A stretch of DNA of 64,000 bases from UBA10324 sp038326325 (GTDB taxonomy: Bacteria; Bacteroidota; Bacteroidia; Chitinophagales; UBA10324). How positions within the stretch are numbered: the first letter of the stretch is position 1; the number at the start of each line of letters is the position of its first letter. Below the pieces are notes generated by a model that saw only the letters and a list, made by a program, of their open reading frames with translations, was not told where the DNA came from and made no database searches. A program made the position numbers and the translations under genes. Positions 9,559 through 19,576 of the stretch are shown here, piece after piece. The DNA lies in the NCBI GenBank assembly GCA_038326325.1, contig JBBQJW010000002.1, positions 1-64,000 of the forward strand. The letters run 5' to 3'.

Positions 9559-9900
9559 TCACCAGCAACATGATTCACGAAGAATCTTCTTTGTGAAAAT
9601 TGAATTGTCAATCTGGAAGAAGTGCTGAACAGACGATGTAACAGTTTTGGGTTCAGTTTTGGAACCGTGAGCGCTAAACGGAGTTCCGAAAATACCGAGA
9701 GAGAAAACACGCATCGCAACCAATATTGCAATACTGATATAAGTAACCGTAATAACTCTGAATTTTAATTTCAGGTTAACAGCTAAAGAAGGAGTTAAAA
9801 CAAGTCTGAGTTTTTTTGAAATTGACATAATGAAGACATGCGATTTCAGGTAATTATTACCTCTGTAATTCATAAATGTTTCCTGATTCTGGCTGGACAA
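9559..9900 (-). CDS. Small possible membrane protein, uncertain
   Basis: An open frame of 113 codons. A more natural start may be the internal Met at 9828 (MSISKKLRLVL), giving 89 residues with one strong membrane helix (VITVTYISIAILVAMRVF) and a short polar C-terminus ending CCW. I recognise no family, and composition alone does not prove it is coding. It fills an otherwise empty gap between clpB and the TPR lipoprotein gene. Confidence 0.35.
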   Translation of the reverse strand: MSSQNQETFMNYRGNNYLKSHVFIMSISKKLRLVLTPSLAVNLKLKFRVITVTYISIAILVAMRVFSLGIFGTPFSAHGSKTEPKTVTSSVQHFFQIDNSIFTKKILRESCCW

Positions 9901-9948
9901 TTCAATGTTCCTATTAAAAAGGGGAACCGATTGGAATAATATTATTTT

Positions 9949-10548
9949 GTGTCAGCATTGAGACATCATAACCTCATATTAAAGCCCTCAATTTGTTTTT
10001 TGCTTGCATTAATTTGCCTGTGGGAATCCTGTGCAGAAGGAGAAGCAAATGAATTTCTGAAAAGGAAAGGTGAAAAGGCAATTAGTGATTATACCTTCAA
10101 TCGTAGTTTGGATAGTCTTATTGCCAATAAGGAATTCAGCAATGCAAGAAAATTAACCGGACAGCGACTGAATGAATTTCCTTCTGATAAAATTTTCCTT
10201 ATTACAAAACTGGGAACTATTTATAAAGCTGAAGGAGCAATTGATTCAGCAATGGAAAAATTTAACGAGGTAATTAATCTCGATAGAAAAAATGCTTCGA
10301 TGCTTGTGCAACGGGGATGGATGTTTGTGCAGTCGAATGAGTTGGAAAAAGCAATTGCTGATTTTGAAAATGCATCGAAAATAAATACAGATGTTTTTTT
10401 TGATTTAGGATTTGCGCAGGAAAAAAACGGTAGGTATGTTGATGCTATAAATTCTTATTCCGAATATTTAAAAATTCATCCGCAGAGTAATTCAAGTAAA
10501 AACAGAATTGTAAAACTCGAAGCGAAGTTGAAGCAAGCAGGAGAATAA
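9949..10548 (+). CDS. TPR-repeat lipoprotein
   Basis: A 199-residue protein starting at GTG, with a lipoprotein-like signal peptide (hydrophobic run ending LWESC, cysteine at about residue 28), so it is probably anchored in the envelope. The mature part contains tetratricopeptide-like helical repeats (GTIYKAEGAIDSAMEKFNEV, RGWMFVQSNELEKAIADFE, GFAQEKNGRYVDAINSYSEY) spaced 34 residues apart. Such proteins act as scaffolds for protein contacts; the partner is not evident. Fewer than 60 bp separate it from the convergent LuxE-like gene. Confidence 0.75.
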   Translation: MSALRHHNLILKPSICFLLALICLWESCAEGEANEFLKRKGEKAISDYTFNRSLDSLIANKEFSNARKLTGQRLNEFPSDKIFLITKLGTIYKAEGAIDSAMEKFNEVINLDRKNASMLVQRGWMFVQSNELEKAIADFENASKINTDVFFDLGFAQEKNGRYVDAINSYSEYLKIHPQSNSSKNRIVKLEAKLKQAGE

Positions 10549-10600
10549 GTTACTTGGAAGTTTTTTTCTTCTCTCTTCTCTCTTCACACTTCACTCTTAT

Positions 10601-11608
10601 CTAAGAAATCATCAGGTTACAACCTCTGATATCGCTGTTATCCATTCTGCCTGAAACAGAAAAACTTCCATCCCCATTTATTTTCCCGATATCATCTGTT
10701 GCAATAAAAGAGCACGAATAAATATTCGCCAGGTCAATCACATTAATTGCTCCCGACTGTAACGGTGCAACAAATTCTTTCGGGTCATTGGTTTCGCGAA
10801 TTAGAATTTTCATCCATGGAGGAGTAGAAAATTTCCCTTCTCCTTTCGAATAGGCTTGCGATAGCAATTCAGTCATTCCATACTCTGAATGAATTGCTGG
10901 TACACCACTTGCCTCTTTCAACAACTGATGAACATCTTCGCGAATCATTTCTTTTCTCCTGCCTTTCATTCCGCCTGTTTCCATAATAATAGTGTGAGAA
11001 TAATCTTTTCCTTTTTCAAATGGAAAATCAAGCAATGCGAATGTTACACCTATTAAAATATGTTTCTTCTTTTCTCTATTCAGTTCTTCAAGGAGTGATT
11101 TTAAATCTTCAGTTACACTAAGATAAAATCCCGAGCGCTTATCGGTACTGATTGAAATTAATTTCTCCATCATATAAACAAGCGATGAATTATTTCTTTC
11201 TAAATAGGAGGGGAGCAGCGCAAGAAAGGTATAGTCTTCCGGTGCACCGAAAAAGAATTGAAATCCTTCTATAAAACTTTTTTCATATAGCGAAACAGAT
11301 TTCACTAAGAGCTGACTTGTTTGTTGCCCTGTGGTACCGCTGCTTCTGAAAATAATTTCAGGAATAAATTCTCCTGTTGTAACAATATATGTTTTAAAAA
11401 ACTCAATTGGCAGAAAAGGAATTTTAAAAATTGAATTCACTTCATTCACATTTATTTTCTGCAGCTCAATAAATTTTCTGTAGATGGAATTGTGTTCTGC
11501 CTGGGTACGAAATACTTCAAGCGACAATTTTTCAAATTGTTCTTCATTCTGAATGTTGAATATTTCTTCTTCTATTCCGCTGCGAAACACAAAAAATAAT
11601 TTCCGCAA
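10601..11608 (-). CDS. LuxE/acyl-protein synthetase-like enzyme
   Basis: A 335-residue protein of the ANL-related LuxE family (acyl-protein synthetase). The adenylate-forming signature is visible as IFRSSGTTGQQTSQ (about 88-101), followed by VSLYEKSFIEGF and a downstream HSEYGMTELLSQAYSKG motif like the A5 region of adenylating enzymes. In luminous bacteria LuxE activates a fatty acid for reduction, but no luxC, luxD or luxAB genes are near, so a role in activating a carboxylate for an unknown acceptor is more likely. It is downstream of the terminator that ends the adhesin operon. Confidence 0.75.
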   Translation of the reverse strand: MRKLFFVFRSGIEEEIFNIQNEEQFEKLSLEVFRTQAEHNSIYRKFIELQKINVNEVNSIFKIPFLPIEFFKTYIVTTGEFIPEIIFRSSGTTGQQTSQLLVKSVSLYEKSFIEGFQFFFGAPEDYTFLALLPSYLERNNSSLVYMMEKLISISTDKRSGFYLSVTEDLKSLLEELNREKKKHILIGVTFALLDFPFEKGKDYSHTIIMETGGMKGRRKEMIREDVHQLLKEASGVPAIHSEYGMTELLSQAYSKGEGKFSTPPWMKILIRETNDPKEFVAPLQSGAINVIDLANIYSCSFIATDDIGKINGDGSFSVSGRMDNSDIRGCNLMIS

Positions 11609-11637
11609 AGATGTGTTTCAGATTTTATAAAAATAAA

Positions 11638-11664
11638 AAGGGCTGCACACCACATGCAGCCCTT
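11638..11664 (-). terminator. Intrinsic terminator of the PKD adhesin-PorP operon
   Basis: A perfect 10-bp stem, AAGGGCTGCA / TGCAGCCCTT, with a 7-nt loop. Read on the minus strand it is followed by a run of Ts. It lies about 55 bp after the stop of the PorP/SprF gene and separates that operon from the LuxE-like gene. Confidence 0.85.
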
Positions 11665-11717
11665 AGCGCCGGATTAATTTGCCGATGCTGTCAACCTAAT
11701 TTTTATTAGTAGTTAAT

Positions 11718-12710
11718 TTAAAAGTGCGGACAGAAAACTTTATTTTTCTTTAGCGAAGGAATATCGCCAATGTATTGAATTGCAATTTCAGGACCACCCT
11801 GAGCATGACTCACTTTCGCGAGTTTTGAATAATTCAAATCGTAAGAAAATGTAAATGAGATTTGATTGATGTCCATTCGCGCAACAAAAATCACAGCATC
11901 TTTCCATCTATCAAGCGCACCGAAGTAAACCGATTTTTCCATGCCTGCTCTTTTATCCATAGCGAATTTTCCGAAGGCACCTGCAACTAATTCCTGATGT
12001 GGTCCCTGCGAACTGTAGGCAATTTTCGGATAGATAGCAGCCATTGAAGCAATAGGAAGTGTAGCGCCAAAACTTGCAACATATTTTCTTTTTACCACAG
12101 ATGTAACATCGCTCATAAAAGTTTGCACCGGTTGATTGATGTGCGAAACATTAAAACCGAAATTCACATTTGAAAATTTATTCGGCATGTAATTCCATTC
12201 CAATCCTGAATTAACATCCAGGTATCCTGCTGTGTTGAATGCAAAATTTTCTGTTGTGTTTCCTCCTTCAAAATTCTCATCGAAACTCAGATAAGTATAA
12301 TCGAGAAAACTATTTACATAACCCGCCTGCAAACCATACCCAACATACCAACGACCCCAGCGGTCCAATGATTTGTTATATGCAAGCGAACCCTCAAACA
12401 TATTTGTTGTGAAGCGCGAATCACCAGCCCGGTCAGTATAAGCCATGAAACCAATTCCGAACATATCTTTTTTATCGAAGCCGGTTGGAATACTGAAATC
12501 AAGCGAACCGCTCAGTGTCTGATAAGGAACTGTTACACTCTTCCATTGATTGCGGTAAATTGCCGAGAGGCGGTAATTACCATCAAAGAAACCGGTCTTC
12601 GCCGGATTCATGTACAGTGGCGCAGCATAAAACTGCGAGAAGTGAATATCCTGAGCTTTGGAGCAAAGTGTCGCGAAGCTGAGTAGTAAGACGATGTAAA
12701 TCTTTTTCAT
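11718..12710 (-). CDS. PorP/SprF family type IX secretion system membrane protein
   Basis: About 330 residues. The start is placed at 12710 because MKKIYIVLLLSFATLCSKAQ is a clear signal peptide, whereas the longer open frame (to 12803) adds 31 hydrophilic residues that overlap the upstream gene. DIHFSQFYAAPLYMNPAKTG is the family hallmark at the start of the mature protein. PorP/SprF proteins are outer-membrane barrels that serve type B (gliding-motility C-terminus) cargos. Here it is encoded 38 bp after such a cargo, so the pair probably works as substrate and dedicated outer-membrane partner, like SprB-SprF. Confidence 0.9.
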   Translation of the reverse strand: MKKIYIVLLLSFATLCSKAQDIHFSQFYAAPLYMNPAKTGFFDGNYRLSAIYRNQWKSVTVPYQTLSGSLDFSIPTGFDKKDMFGIGFMAYTDRAGDSRFTTNMFEGSLAYNKSLDRWGRWYVGYGLQAGYVNSFLDYTYLSFDENFEGGNTTENFAFNTAGYLDVNSGLEWNYMPNKFSNVNFGFNVSHINQPVQTFMSDVTSVVKRKYVASFGATLPIASMAAIYPKIAYSSQGPHQELVAGAFGKFAMDKRAGMEKSVYFGALDRWKDAVIFVARMDINQISFTFSYDLNYSKLAKVSHAQGGPEIAIQYIGDIPSLKKNKVFCPHF

Positions 12711-12748
12711 GCTACAGGATTTTATTTGTTTAAAATTATTTTCATCAT

Positions 12749-15700
12749 TTATCTTATCAATGTGATGTTTCCTTGCTTGTGAATTTTTTGCCCGCCCGAA
12801 CATTCTGCTTCGAGGTAATAGACATAAACACCGGGAGGCATTTTTACTCCCTTAAATGTTCCATCCCAACCTTGTGTGATGTCATTGGTTTCCCAGAGTT
12901 CCTGTCCCCAGCGGTTGAAAATTCTGAAGTAATTCAGTTGATTTATTCCAACACCGCGCACGCGGAAACTTTCATTTCTATTATCTTCATTTGGCGTGAA
13001 AGCATTCGGCACATAGAGTAAATCGCCGGGGCAAGCAACCACAATTACCATTTGGTCTTCTGATTTGCAACCATCTGCTGATGTAACAGTTAGTGTGTAA
13101 GTAGTATTCACTGTTGCTGTAACAGTCGGGTTTAAACAATCAGTGCAACTCAGGCCTTCAGGCGGAGTCCAGCTATAATTACTACCGTTTAATTGCGTTC
13201 CTCCCAGTTGAATTTCCGTTCCAACAGGTATTTCAAAATCTTGTCCCGCACTGCAGTAAGGCGATTGATTTACATTAACAACAATGTTGAAAGTATCAGC
13301 ATCGCAGATTCCATCAGAAACAATTACTGTATAAGTTGTTGTTGCCTGTGGCGCAGCAAATGGATTTGGCGAAAAGGGATTATCTAAACTTGTTTGCGGT
13401 GACCAGATATACTGATTGCCACCTGTTACACCTAATTGAATTACTCCACCAGCGCAAATTTCCCCACCTGTTCCCGCAGAAGCATTAAGAGCAGGCAGTA
13501 CAAATACTGAAACAGAATCCATTGCACTGCATCCATTTGCATTAGTTCCAATTACAAGATATATTGTTAAAGAATCAGGCGAAGCAATTACACTTGCATC
13601 TGTAACAGTATTTAAAGTTGCAGCAGGCGACCATAAATATTGTGTTGCACCAGTGGCTGTAAGAATAGTTGTTGTCTGATTGCAAATCTGAACATTTACC
13701 CCAGCATCAACAATTGGTAAAGGATTTACTATTACTGTAACATCATCGAGTGCTGTGCAACCATTTGCATCTGTCACACTTAATGTATAGGTAACAGGAA
13801 TGAGGGGAGTAGCTGTAGGATTAGATGTGTTTTTTGAATCAAGAGTTCCCGAAGGCGACCATAAATAACTTACTCCACCTAAGCCATTCAATTGGACTGA
13901 ATTGCCGATACAAATTGCTGTATCAGTTCCTGCATTTGCAATTGCTGCCGAAAATAAATTGATTGTAACAGTTGCCGCATTTGTACAGCCATTCACATCA
14001 GAACCGGTAACAGAATAAATAGTTTGTGCTGCAACAGTTGCTGTCGGGTTTGCTATTCCTCCATTATTCAACCCGTTTAAGGGGGTCCAGTTGTAAGTAA
14101 CTGCACCTAACGCATGAATTTGTACTGATTGACCGGGACAAACTGTTGAATCAGGTGTTGCTGTAACAGTTGGTAGTGAGAGAATATTAATTGCAACATT
14201 ATCTGAAGCAGTACATCCGTTCATGTCTGTTATAAGAACCGAATAAATTGTCGTTTGTGTTGGAGAAGCAATAGGATTAAAAATTGTTGAGTCACTTAAT
14301 CCCAATGAAGGCGACCAGTTAAATTGTATTCCACCAGTTGCATTTAATGTTGTACTCGTGTTCAAACAAATAGAAGCATCAGGTCCGGCAGAGCCAATTG
14401 GATTGCCGACTACTGTTACAATGTTAGTTGTAGTATCTGTACATCCATTTGCTGAAACTACAATGAGTGTAACAGTATAAATTCCGGGATTTATGTAGGT
14501 ATGAAATGGATATTGAAGTGAGGAAATATTTTGCGCACCACTTGCTAGGTCACCAAAATCCCAGTTCCAGGAAACAATGGATGCTTGAGGTTGTGAAATG
14601 TCTTTGAATCCAACGGTTTGATTCGGACAAACTGTTGAGTCGTCCATTGAGAAAGCAGCGGTTGGAGAAGCAAATACATAAACTGTATCAATATAATTTC
14701 CTGCACAACCGGCACTTGTCAGTACATCAAGTGTAACAGAATAAATTCCGGGAGCAGAATAAAAGTGAGTTGGATTTTGAATTGAAGAAGTATTATTTAT
14801 TCCACTTGCTGCATCACCGAAATTCCAGTTCCATGATGAAATGGATACAGAAGTAAATGTTGAATCTGTGAATGAAACTACCCCGGAATTGCAAACCGGA
14901 TTGGGATTAATTCCGAAATTGACTACTGGGCTACCAACAACAACAGTATCTAGCGGAATAGAAACATTGCATCCTAATCCATCACTTAAAATTACTGCAG
15001 GATAAAAAACTCCTGGTGTGCTATAAGTGTAACAGATTGAATCAAGTGTATTTGTAATTACTGTTCCATCACCGAAATTCCAATCGAAACTAACTGCGTT
15101 TGAAGTGATTGCCTGGAAGCATGCACTCAACGGAATACAACCTGTTCCGATTATTGAAGCAGTACTTCCACTCGGTCCGCTGATATTTATGTAATTCGAA
15201 AAGACAATTGTATCGCTGCAACCATTTCCGTCGATTACAATAAGTGTTACATCATAACTTCCTGCAATATTGTAGGTATGTAAAGGGTTCACTATTGAAG
15301 AAGTGTTTCCATCACCAAAATCCCAGAGATAAGTTGTAGCAGTATCGGTGTTGGTTGAAAGATTGCTGAATTGAACCACAAGTGGCGGACATGTTGAATT
15401 GGTTGTGTCCGCTGTAAGATTTGCAGATGGCATACTTACTGTTACAGAAGCTGTATCAATGAAAGTGGATACACATCCTGAAGTGTCAGACGCAGTGAGT
15501 GTTACATTGTAAATTCCGTTTGCTGCATAATTGTGACAAGGGGTTGCAGTAGTTGAAGTCCCGCCATCACCAAAATTCCATGTGAAATTCAGATTGCTGT
15601 TTCCTGTTGTGTTATTAAAGAAACATGCAGGGTCACCAAGGCAAACATTAGAAGCAACAGCACCGAAATTTATTGTCGGAGAAATTGGATGTATGTAATT

Positions 15701-18328
15701 CACTTTTATAAGCGAATCCTTACAACCATGATTATCTGTTATAACAAGTGTAACAGAATAACTTCCCGACTGATTATAAGTATGCGAAGGATTTGGACTA
15801 TTTGAAGTGTTAAAAGGATTTGATAAAGGGTCACCGAAATTCCATTTCCAAACAAAAGGAAATGACAATGGTGAAGTTGAATTATCAGCGAACTGAACAT
15901 TTAACGGCGTGCATCCGCTCAATGGAATTCCAGTGAAATTCACATAGGTTCCATATACAGTTATGTAATTATGCTGATACATTGTGTCGCGACAGAGATT
16001 GACATCCGTCGAAACTAATCTCACTGAATATCTGCCGGAATTAATAAGGGTTGGACAAGGAGAAGTAGCAGTTGAAGTGAACACAATATTACCAACGGTA
16101 TCAGTTATAGTCCATTGGTAAGAAGCTGCATCAATAGAAGTATTTGTAAAACAAAAACTAAAAGGTTTGCATCCACTTGTTGGCGCAGAAAAACCTGCAT
16201 TAACATTTCGTACCTGAATGGTTGAAATTTTCTGGTCAGTGCATCCGGTTGCAAAATTTGTAACAGTCAGCTTAATCTGATAGCTTCCACTTGCTGCGTA
16301 AGTTATTGTAATTACACTATCTGTAAGTGAAGAAGCCGTTGCTCCATTTACCTGCCAGCTAAATAAATCTGCATCAATAGAACTTCCTGCGTGTAACACT
16401 AAAGTGTAAGGAGTGTTACAGTCTCTGACAATCGTAAATTTTGCAACCGGAGGAATAATATGAAGTGCACTGTCAATTTCAAATGTATCGCAGCAACCAT
16501 AGTTGCAGGCAATTAAAATAACATTCGTCCAACCTGTGTCGCTATAGTTAAAAAATGGATTTGCACTTGTTGATTGAACATTGAAAGGCCAGCCGCCAAA
16601 ATCCCAGCTATAGTTTGTATTCGCATTAACACCTGTGCTTGTATTTGTAAAACTGATATTCATTCCGGCACAGGCAACAGTGGGTGATACAGTGAAACTT
16701 GCAGTTGGTTGAACGCCAGCACAGACTGCATCAGTTGCTAAAATAGTATCACTGCATCCCTGCACATTGATAATGATTAATCGAACATCATAACATCCGG
16801 GAGTTGTATAAGTGTGTGTTGGATTTTGAAGATTGCTTTGAACACTGTTTGGATTTCCTGTATCACCGAAATTCCATTTCCATAAAGTGGGGGTACCAGT
16901 TGATGTTGTACTGTTAAACTGAACAGTCAGAGGCACACAGCCTGAAGTAGGTGTAACAGTAAACGCTGCAACCGGACAATCAATGTTAACTAAATTGGCA
17001 ACAGTTTTTGTATTGCTACAACCTGCCGCATTTGTTACAGTTAGTGTTGTTGAATAATTTCCGCAAGAGTTATAAATAATATTCGGAGGGTTATTAGTTG
17101 ACCATGTTGATGGTGTTCCACCCGGAAAACTCCACGAATAAGTTAAGCCACCACCTGAAGATTGATTGTTGTAATTAACTGTAAGCGGTGGCGAGCAGGT
17201 TGGAATATTTCCTGTCTGAGAAAAATTTGCAGTTGGTGTTGATGCAATCGCTATCGTTGTACATTTCTGAGCAACACATCCATTACTGAATGTAACAGTC
17301 AGGCATAATTGATAATTGCCAGAAGTATTAAAAGTGAATGAAGCATTTTGTCCATTTGCAGTTGCAGGAGTGGCGTTTGGTGTTGTTGTCCAATTCCAAC
17401 TTGAAACTCCATTCATTCCAACAACATTTATTGTTTTAGGGGCACAACCTTGCAAAGCACTTAATGTAAACTGCGCCTGATTGTTTCCAACATGCACATA
17501 GTTGTTTCTTACAAGTGTATCAGCACATCCATTTGCATCTGTAACTATTACCTGACTGTTATAATTGCCAGGTGAATTGTATGTAACAGATTGAGTGGGA
17601 GAAGTTGATAAAACTGGATTTCCACCCGGAAAACTCCATTGATAAGAATAAGGAGCTGTACCACCTACTACATTAGAATTATAAGTTGTAGTGAAAGGTG
17701 TGCTACAACCATTGAGTTGGGTCGCTGTATATGTAACATTTGGTTTTGTGGTTACACAAACTGCAGCCGGCGTGGTTATGTTATTAGAGCATCCGAATGA
17801 GTTTGTAATGATTAGTGTAACAGTTTTGCAACCGGTGGTTGTGTAAGTATGATTTTCTAAAGGATTGGTTCCGGCGCTTCCATCACCAAAATCCCATTGA
17901 TAATTGCTTATTACCCCACTTCCTGCTGTACTTGTACTTGTTAATGTGGAAAGGAGAGGAGCGCATCCTGCTGCGCCTGTTGTTGTAAAACTTGCAACCG
18001 GCTTACAATGAATTATTACCTGATGCGTGATTGAATTCTGCAAACCATTTCCATCAATTACAGTAAGTGTAACAGTAAATGTTCCGCAGGTTGAATAAGT
18101 TGTAGAAGGATTTGTGAGAATACTATTGACTCCTACATTCACTCCAAAATTCCATTGATAAGTCAAGGGTGGAATACCTGTACTAAGATTTGTAAAATTA
18201 GCAACGGCAGGATTACATGCCGGATTTGGAAGTGTAACAGAAAAACCTGCCGTAGGTTGGGCTGCAAGACTCAACGCCTTAATAAAAATTAGAATAAAGA
18301 GGGAAATACCCTTGCGTAACTGACACAT
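12749..18328 (-). CDS. Giant PKD-repeat adhesin with T9SS type B (gliding motility) C-terminus
   Basis: An 1859-residue surface protein. Signal peptide MCQLRKG to SLAAQ. About 15 PKD-like domains follow, each marked by a W-x-FGD-type turn (YQWDFGDGS, WKWNFGDTG, FTWNFGDGG, WNWNFGDAA), spaced about 80-95 residues. Then six SprB-like Ig repeats of about 75 residues (each with a C-x-G/N motif, a W-[ST]-P turn and a DxNGC turn), then a CHU-type C-terminus with NAFTPNEDNRNESFRVRG, FRIFNRWGQELWET and GVYVYYLEAEC. Long, repeated and cysteine-bearing, it is probably an adhesin exported by T9SS with the PorP/SprF partner. The gene holds 26 copies of TGTWACA, mostly at Val-Thr pairs. Confidence 0.92.
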   Translation of the reverse strand: MCQLRKGISLFILIFIKALSLAAQPTAGFSVTLPNPACNPAVANFTNLSTGIPPLTYQWNFGVNVGVNSILTNPSTTYSTCGTFTVTLTVIDGNGLQNSITHQVIIHCKPVASFTTTGAAGCAPLLSTLTSTSTAGSGVISNYQWDFGDGSAGTNPLENHTYTTTGCKTVTLIITNSFGCSNNITTPAAVCVTTKPNVTYTATQLNGCSTPFTTTYNSNVVGGTAPYSYQWSFPGGNPVLSTSPTQSVTYNSPGNYNSQVIVTDANGCADTLVRNNYVHVGNNQAQFTLSALQGCAPKTINVVGMNGVSSWNWTTTPNATPATANGQNASFTFNTSGNYQLCLTVTFSNGCVAQKCTTIAIASTPTANFSQTGNIPTCSPPLTVNYNNQSSGGGLTYSWSFPGGTPSTWSTNNPPNIIYNSCGNYSTTLTVTNAAGCSNTKTVANLVNIDCPVAAFTVTPTSGCVPLTVQFNSTTSTGTPTLWKWNFGDTGNPNSVQSNLQNPTHTYTTPGCYDVRLIIINVQGCSDTILATDAVCAGVQPTASFTVSPTVACAGMNISFTNTSTGVNANTNYSWDFGGWPFNVQSTSANPFFNYSDTGWTNVILIACNYGCCDTFEIDSALHIIPPVAKFTIVRDCNTPYTLVLHAGSSIDADLFSWQVNGATASSLTDSVITITYAASGSYQIKLTVTNFATGCTDQKISTIQVRNVNAGFSAPTSGCKPFSFCFTNTSIDAASYQWTITDTVGNIVFTSTATSPCPTLINSGRYSVRLVSTDVNLCRDTMYQHNYITVYGTYVNFTGIPLSGCTPLNVQFADNSTSPLSFPFVWKWNFGDPLSNPFNTSNSPNPSHTYNQSGSYSVTLVITDNHGCKDSLIKVNYIHPISPTINFGAVASNVCLGDPACFFNNTTGNSNLNFTWNFGDGGTSTTATPCHNYAANGIYNVTLTASDTSGCVSTFIDTASVTVSMPSANLTADTTNSTCPPLVVQFSNLSTNTDTATTYLWDFGDGNTSSIVNPLHTYNIAGSYDVTLIVIDGNGCSDTIVFSNYINISGPSGSTASIIGTGCIPLSACFQAITSNAVSFDWNFGDGTVITNTLDSICYTYSTPGVFYPAVILSDGLGCNVSIPLDTVVVGSPVVNFGINPNPVCNSGVVSFTDSTFTSVSISSWNWNFGDAASGINNTSSIQNPTHFYSAPGIYSVTLDVLTSAGCAGNYIDTVYVFASPTAAFSMDDSTVCPNQTVGFKDISQPQASIVSWNWDFGDLASGAQNISSLQYPFHTYINPGIYTVTLIVVSANGCTDTTTNIVTVVGNPIGSAGPDASICLNTSTTLNATGGIQFNWSPSLGLSDSTIFNPIASPTQTTIYSVLITDMNGCTASDNVAINILSLPTVTATPDSTVCPGQSVQIHALGAVTYNWTPLNGLNNGGIANPTATVAAQTIYSVTGSDVNGCTNAATVTINLFSAAIANAGTDTAICIGNSVQLNGLGGVSYLWSPSGTLDSKNTSNPTATPLIPVTYTLSVTDANGCTALDDVTVIVNPLPIVDAGVNVQICNQTTTILTATGATQYLWSPAATLNTVTDASVIASPDSLTIYLVIGTNANGCSAMDSVSVFVLPALNASAGTGGEICAGGVIQLGVTGGNQYIWSPQTSLDNPFSPNPFAAPQATTTYTVIVSDGICDADTFNIVVNVNQSPYCSAGQDFEIPVGTEIQLGGTQLNGSNYSWTPPEGLSCTDCLNPTVTATVNTTYTLTVTSADGCKSEDQMVIVVACPGDLLYVPNAFTPNEDNRNESFRVRGVGINQLNYFRIFNRWGQELWETNDITQGWDGTFKGVKMPPGVYVYYLEAECSGGQKIHKQGNITLIR

Positions 18329-18478
18329 GTTGGTAGGTTGACGGGTGCGCTTTACGCTTCAATTCTGTGATAGTTACCTCAATTTTCATTCGTTTTTGTT
18401 TACCGGAAATATGGAGATTGAATATTCCATTCTTCGAATCAGCGATTACATTTGCGCCCTTCAAAAAATAAATCAGAA

Positions 18479-19576
18479 ATGGGTTTACAGTGTGGTATTG
18501 TAGGGTTGCCGAATGTGGGGAAATCAACTTTGTTTAATGCATTGAGTAATGCGAAAGCTCAGGCGGCTAATTTTCCGTTTTGTACTATAGAGCCGAACAT
18601 CGGAGTTATCACAGTTCCAGATGAACGATTGAACGAGTTAGCGCGATTGGTTAATCCGAATAAGATTGTTCCGACAGTTGTTGAGATTGTTGACATTGCT
18701 GGATTGGTAAAAGGAGCAAGCAAGGGCGAAGGTTTGGGAAATCAATTTCTTGGAAACATTCGCAACACCGATGCAATCATTCATGTCGTTCGTTGCTTCG
18801 ATGATGATAATGTGATTCATGTTGATGGTTCTGTAAATCCGATTCGCGATAAAGAAATTATTGATACTGAATTGCAGTTGAAAGACCTCGAAGTGCTTGA
18901 AAAGAAAATTGCGAAAGAAAAAAAGCAACTAAAGAATGGTGATCGTGAGGGCAAGCATGCGCTTGAAGTTTTAGAACTATATAAAACACATTTAGAAAGT
19001 GGAAAATCGGTTCGAAGTATTGTGCTTCCCGAAGAAGATAAAAAGTTTATTGCTGATACTTTTTTGCTGACGGACAAACCTGTTTTGTATGTCTGCAATG
19101 TTGAAGAGGGTTCGGTGTTGAAAGGAAACAAACACACTGAAGCTTTGATGAATGCAGTGAAAGGTGAGAATGCGCAAGTGATAATTATATCTGCAGCGAT
19201 TGAAGCAGAGATTGCAATTTTAGAAAGCGCTGATGACCGCAAAGCATTTTTATCTGATATGGGTTTGAGCGAACCGGGTGTAAACAAACTGATACACTCA
19301 GCATATCGTCTGCTAAATCTCGCAACTTATTTTACGGCAGGTGTGCAGGAAGTTCGAGCATGGACTATTCATATTGGTAATACTGCGCCTCAAGCGGCAG
19401 GAGTAATTCATACTGATTTTGAAAAAGGATTTATTCGCGCTGAAGTTATTGCGTACGACGATTTTTTAAAGTATGGTTCTGAAGCTGCCTGTCGCACTGC
19501 CGGAAGATTGAGAGTGGAAGGAAAGGAATATTTAGTAAAGGATGGTGATGTAATGCACTTCCTTTTTAATGTGTAA
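18479..19576 (+). CDS. ychF: Redox-regulated ATPase YchF (Obg family)
   Basis: A 366-residue OBG-family P-loop protein that prefers ATP and binds ribosomes. Start chosen at 18479 (MGLQCGIVGLPNVGKST) because it matches the usual N-terminus and length (about 363); an upstream in-frame ATG at 18452 would add nine unlikely residues. P-loop GLPNVGKST at 8-16, switch region VEIVDIAGLVKGASKGEGLGN (first 20 residues of this stretch are diagnostic), an insert coiled coil, and a C-terminal TGS domain ending DGDVMHFLFNV. The stop codon lies inside a GTGTAACAG motif (19571-19579). Confidence 0.95.
   Translation: MGLQCGIVGLPNVGKSTLFNALSNAKAQAANFPFCTIEPNIGVITVPDERLNELARLVNPNKIVPTVVEIVDIAGLVKGASKGEGLGNQFLGNIRNTDAIIHVVRCFDDDNVIHVDGSVNPIRDKEIIDTELQLKDLEVLEKKIAKEKKQLKNGDREGKHALEVLELYKTHLESGKSVRSIVLPEEDKKFIADTFLLTDKPVLYVCNVEEGSVLKGNKHTEALMNAVKGENAQVIIISAAIEAEIAILESADDRKAFLSDMGLSEPGVNKLIHSAYRLLNLATYFTAGVQEVRAWTIHIGNTAPQAAGVIHTDFEKGFIRAEVIAYDDFLKYGSEAACRTAGRLRVEGKEYLVKDGDVMHFLFNV

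Noticed and set aside
10601..11608. Bioluminescence or acyl-homoserine-lactone system around the LuxE-like gene
   Set aside because: No luxAB, luxCD, luxI or luxR genes are within the window, so only the single enzyme can be claimed.
11718..12803. Longer N-terminus for the PorP/SprF gene
   Set aside because: The extra 31 residues are hydrophilic, overlap the upstream gene and would bury a perfect signal peptide. The start at 12710 is better.
18279..18527. Minus-strand frame of 82 codons upstream of the PKD adhesin gene
   Set aside because: It overlaps the starts of both the adhesin and ychF genes and has no family features. This region must hold their divergent promoters.
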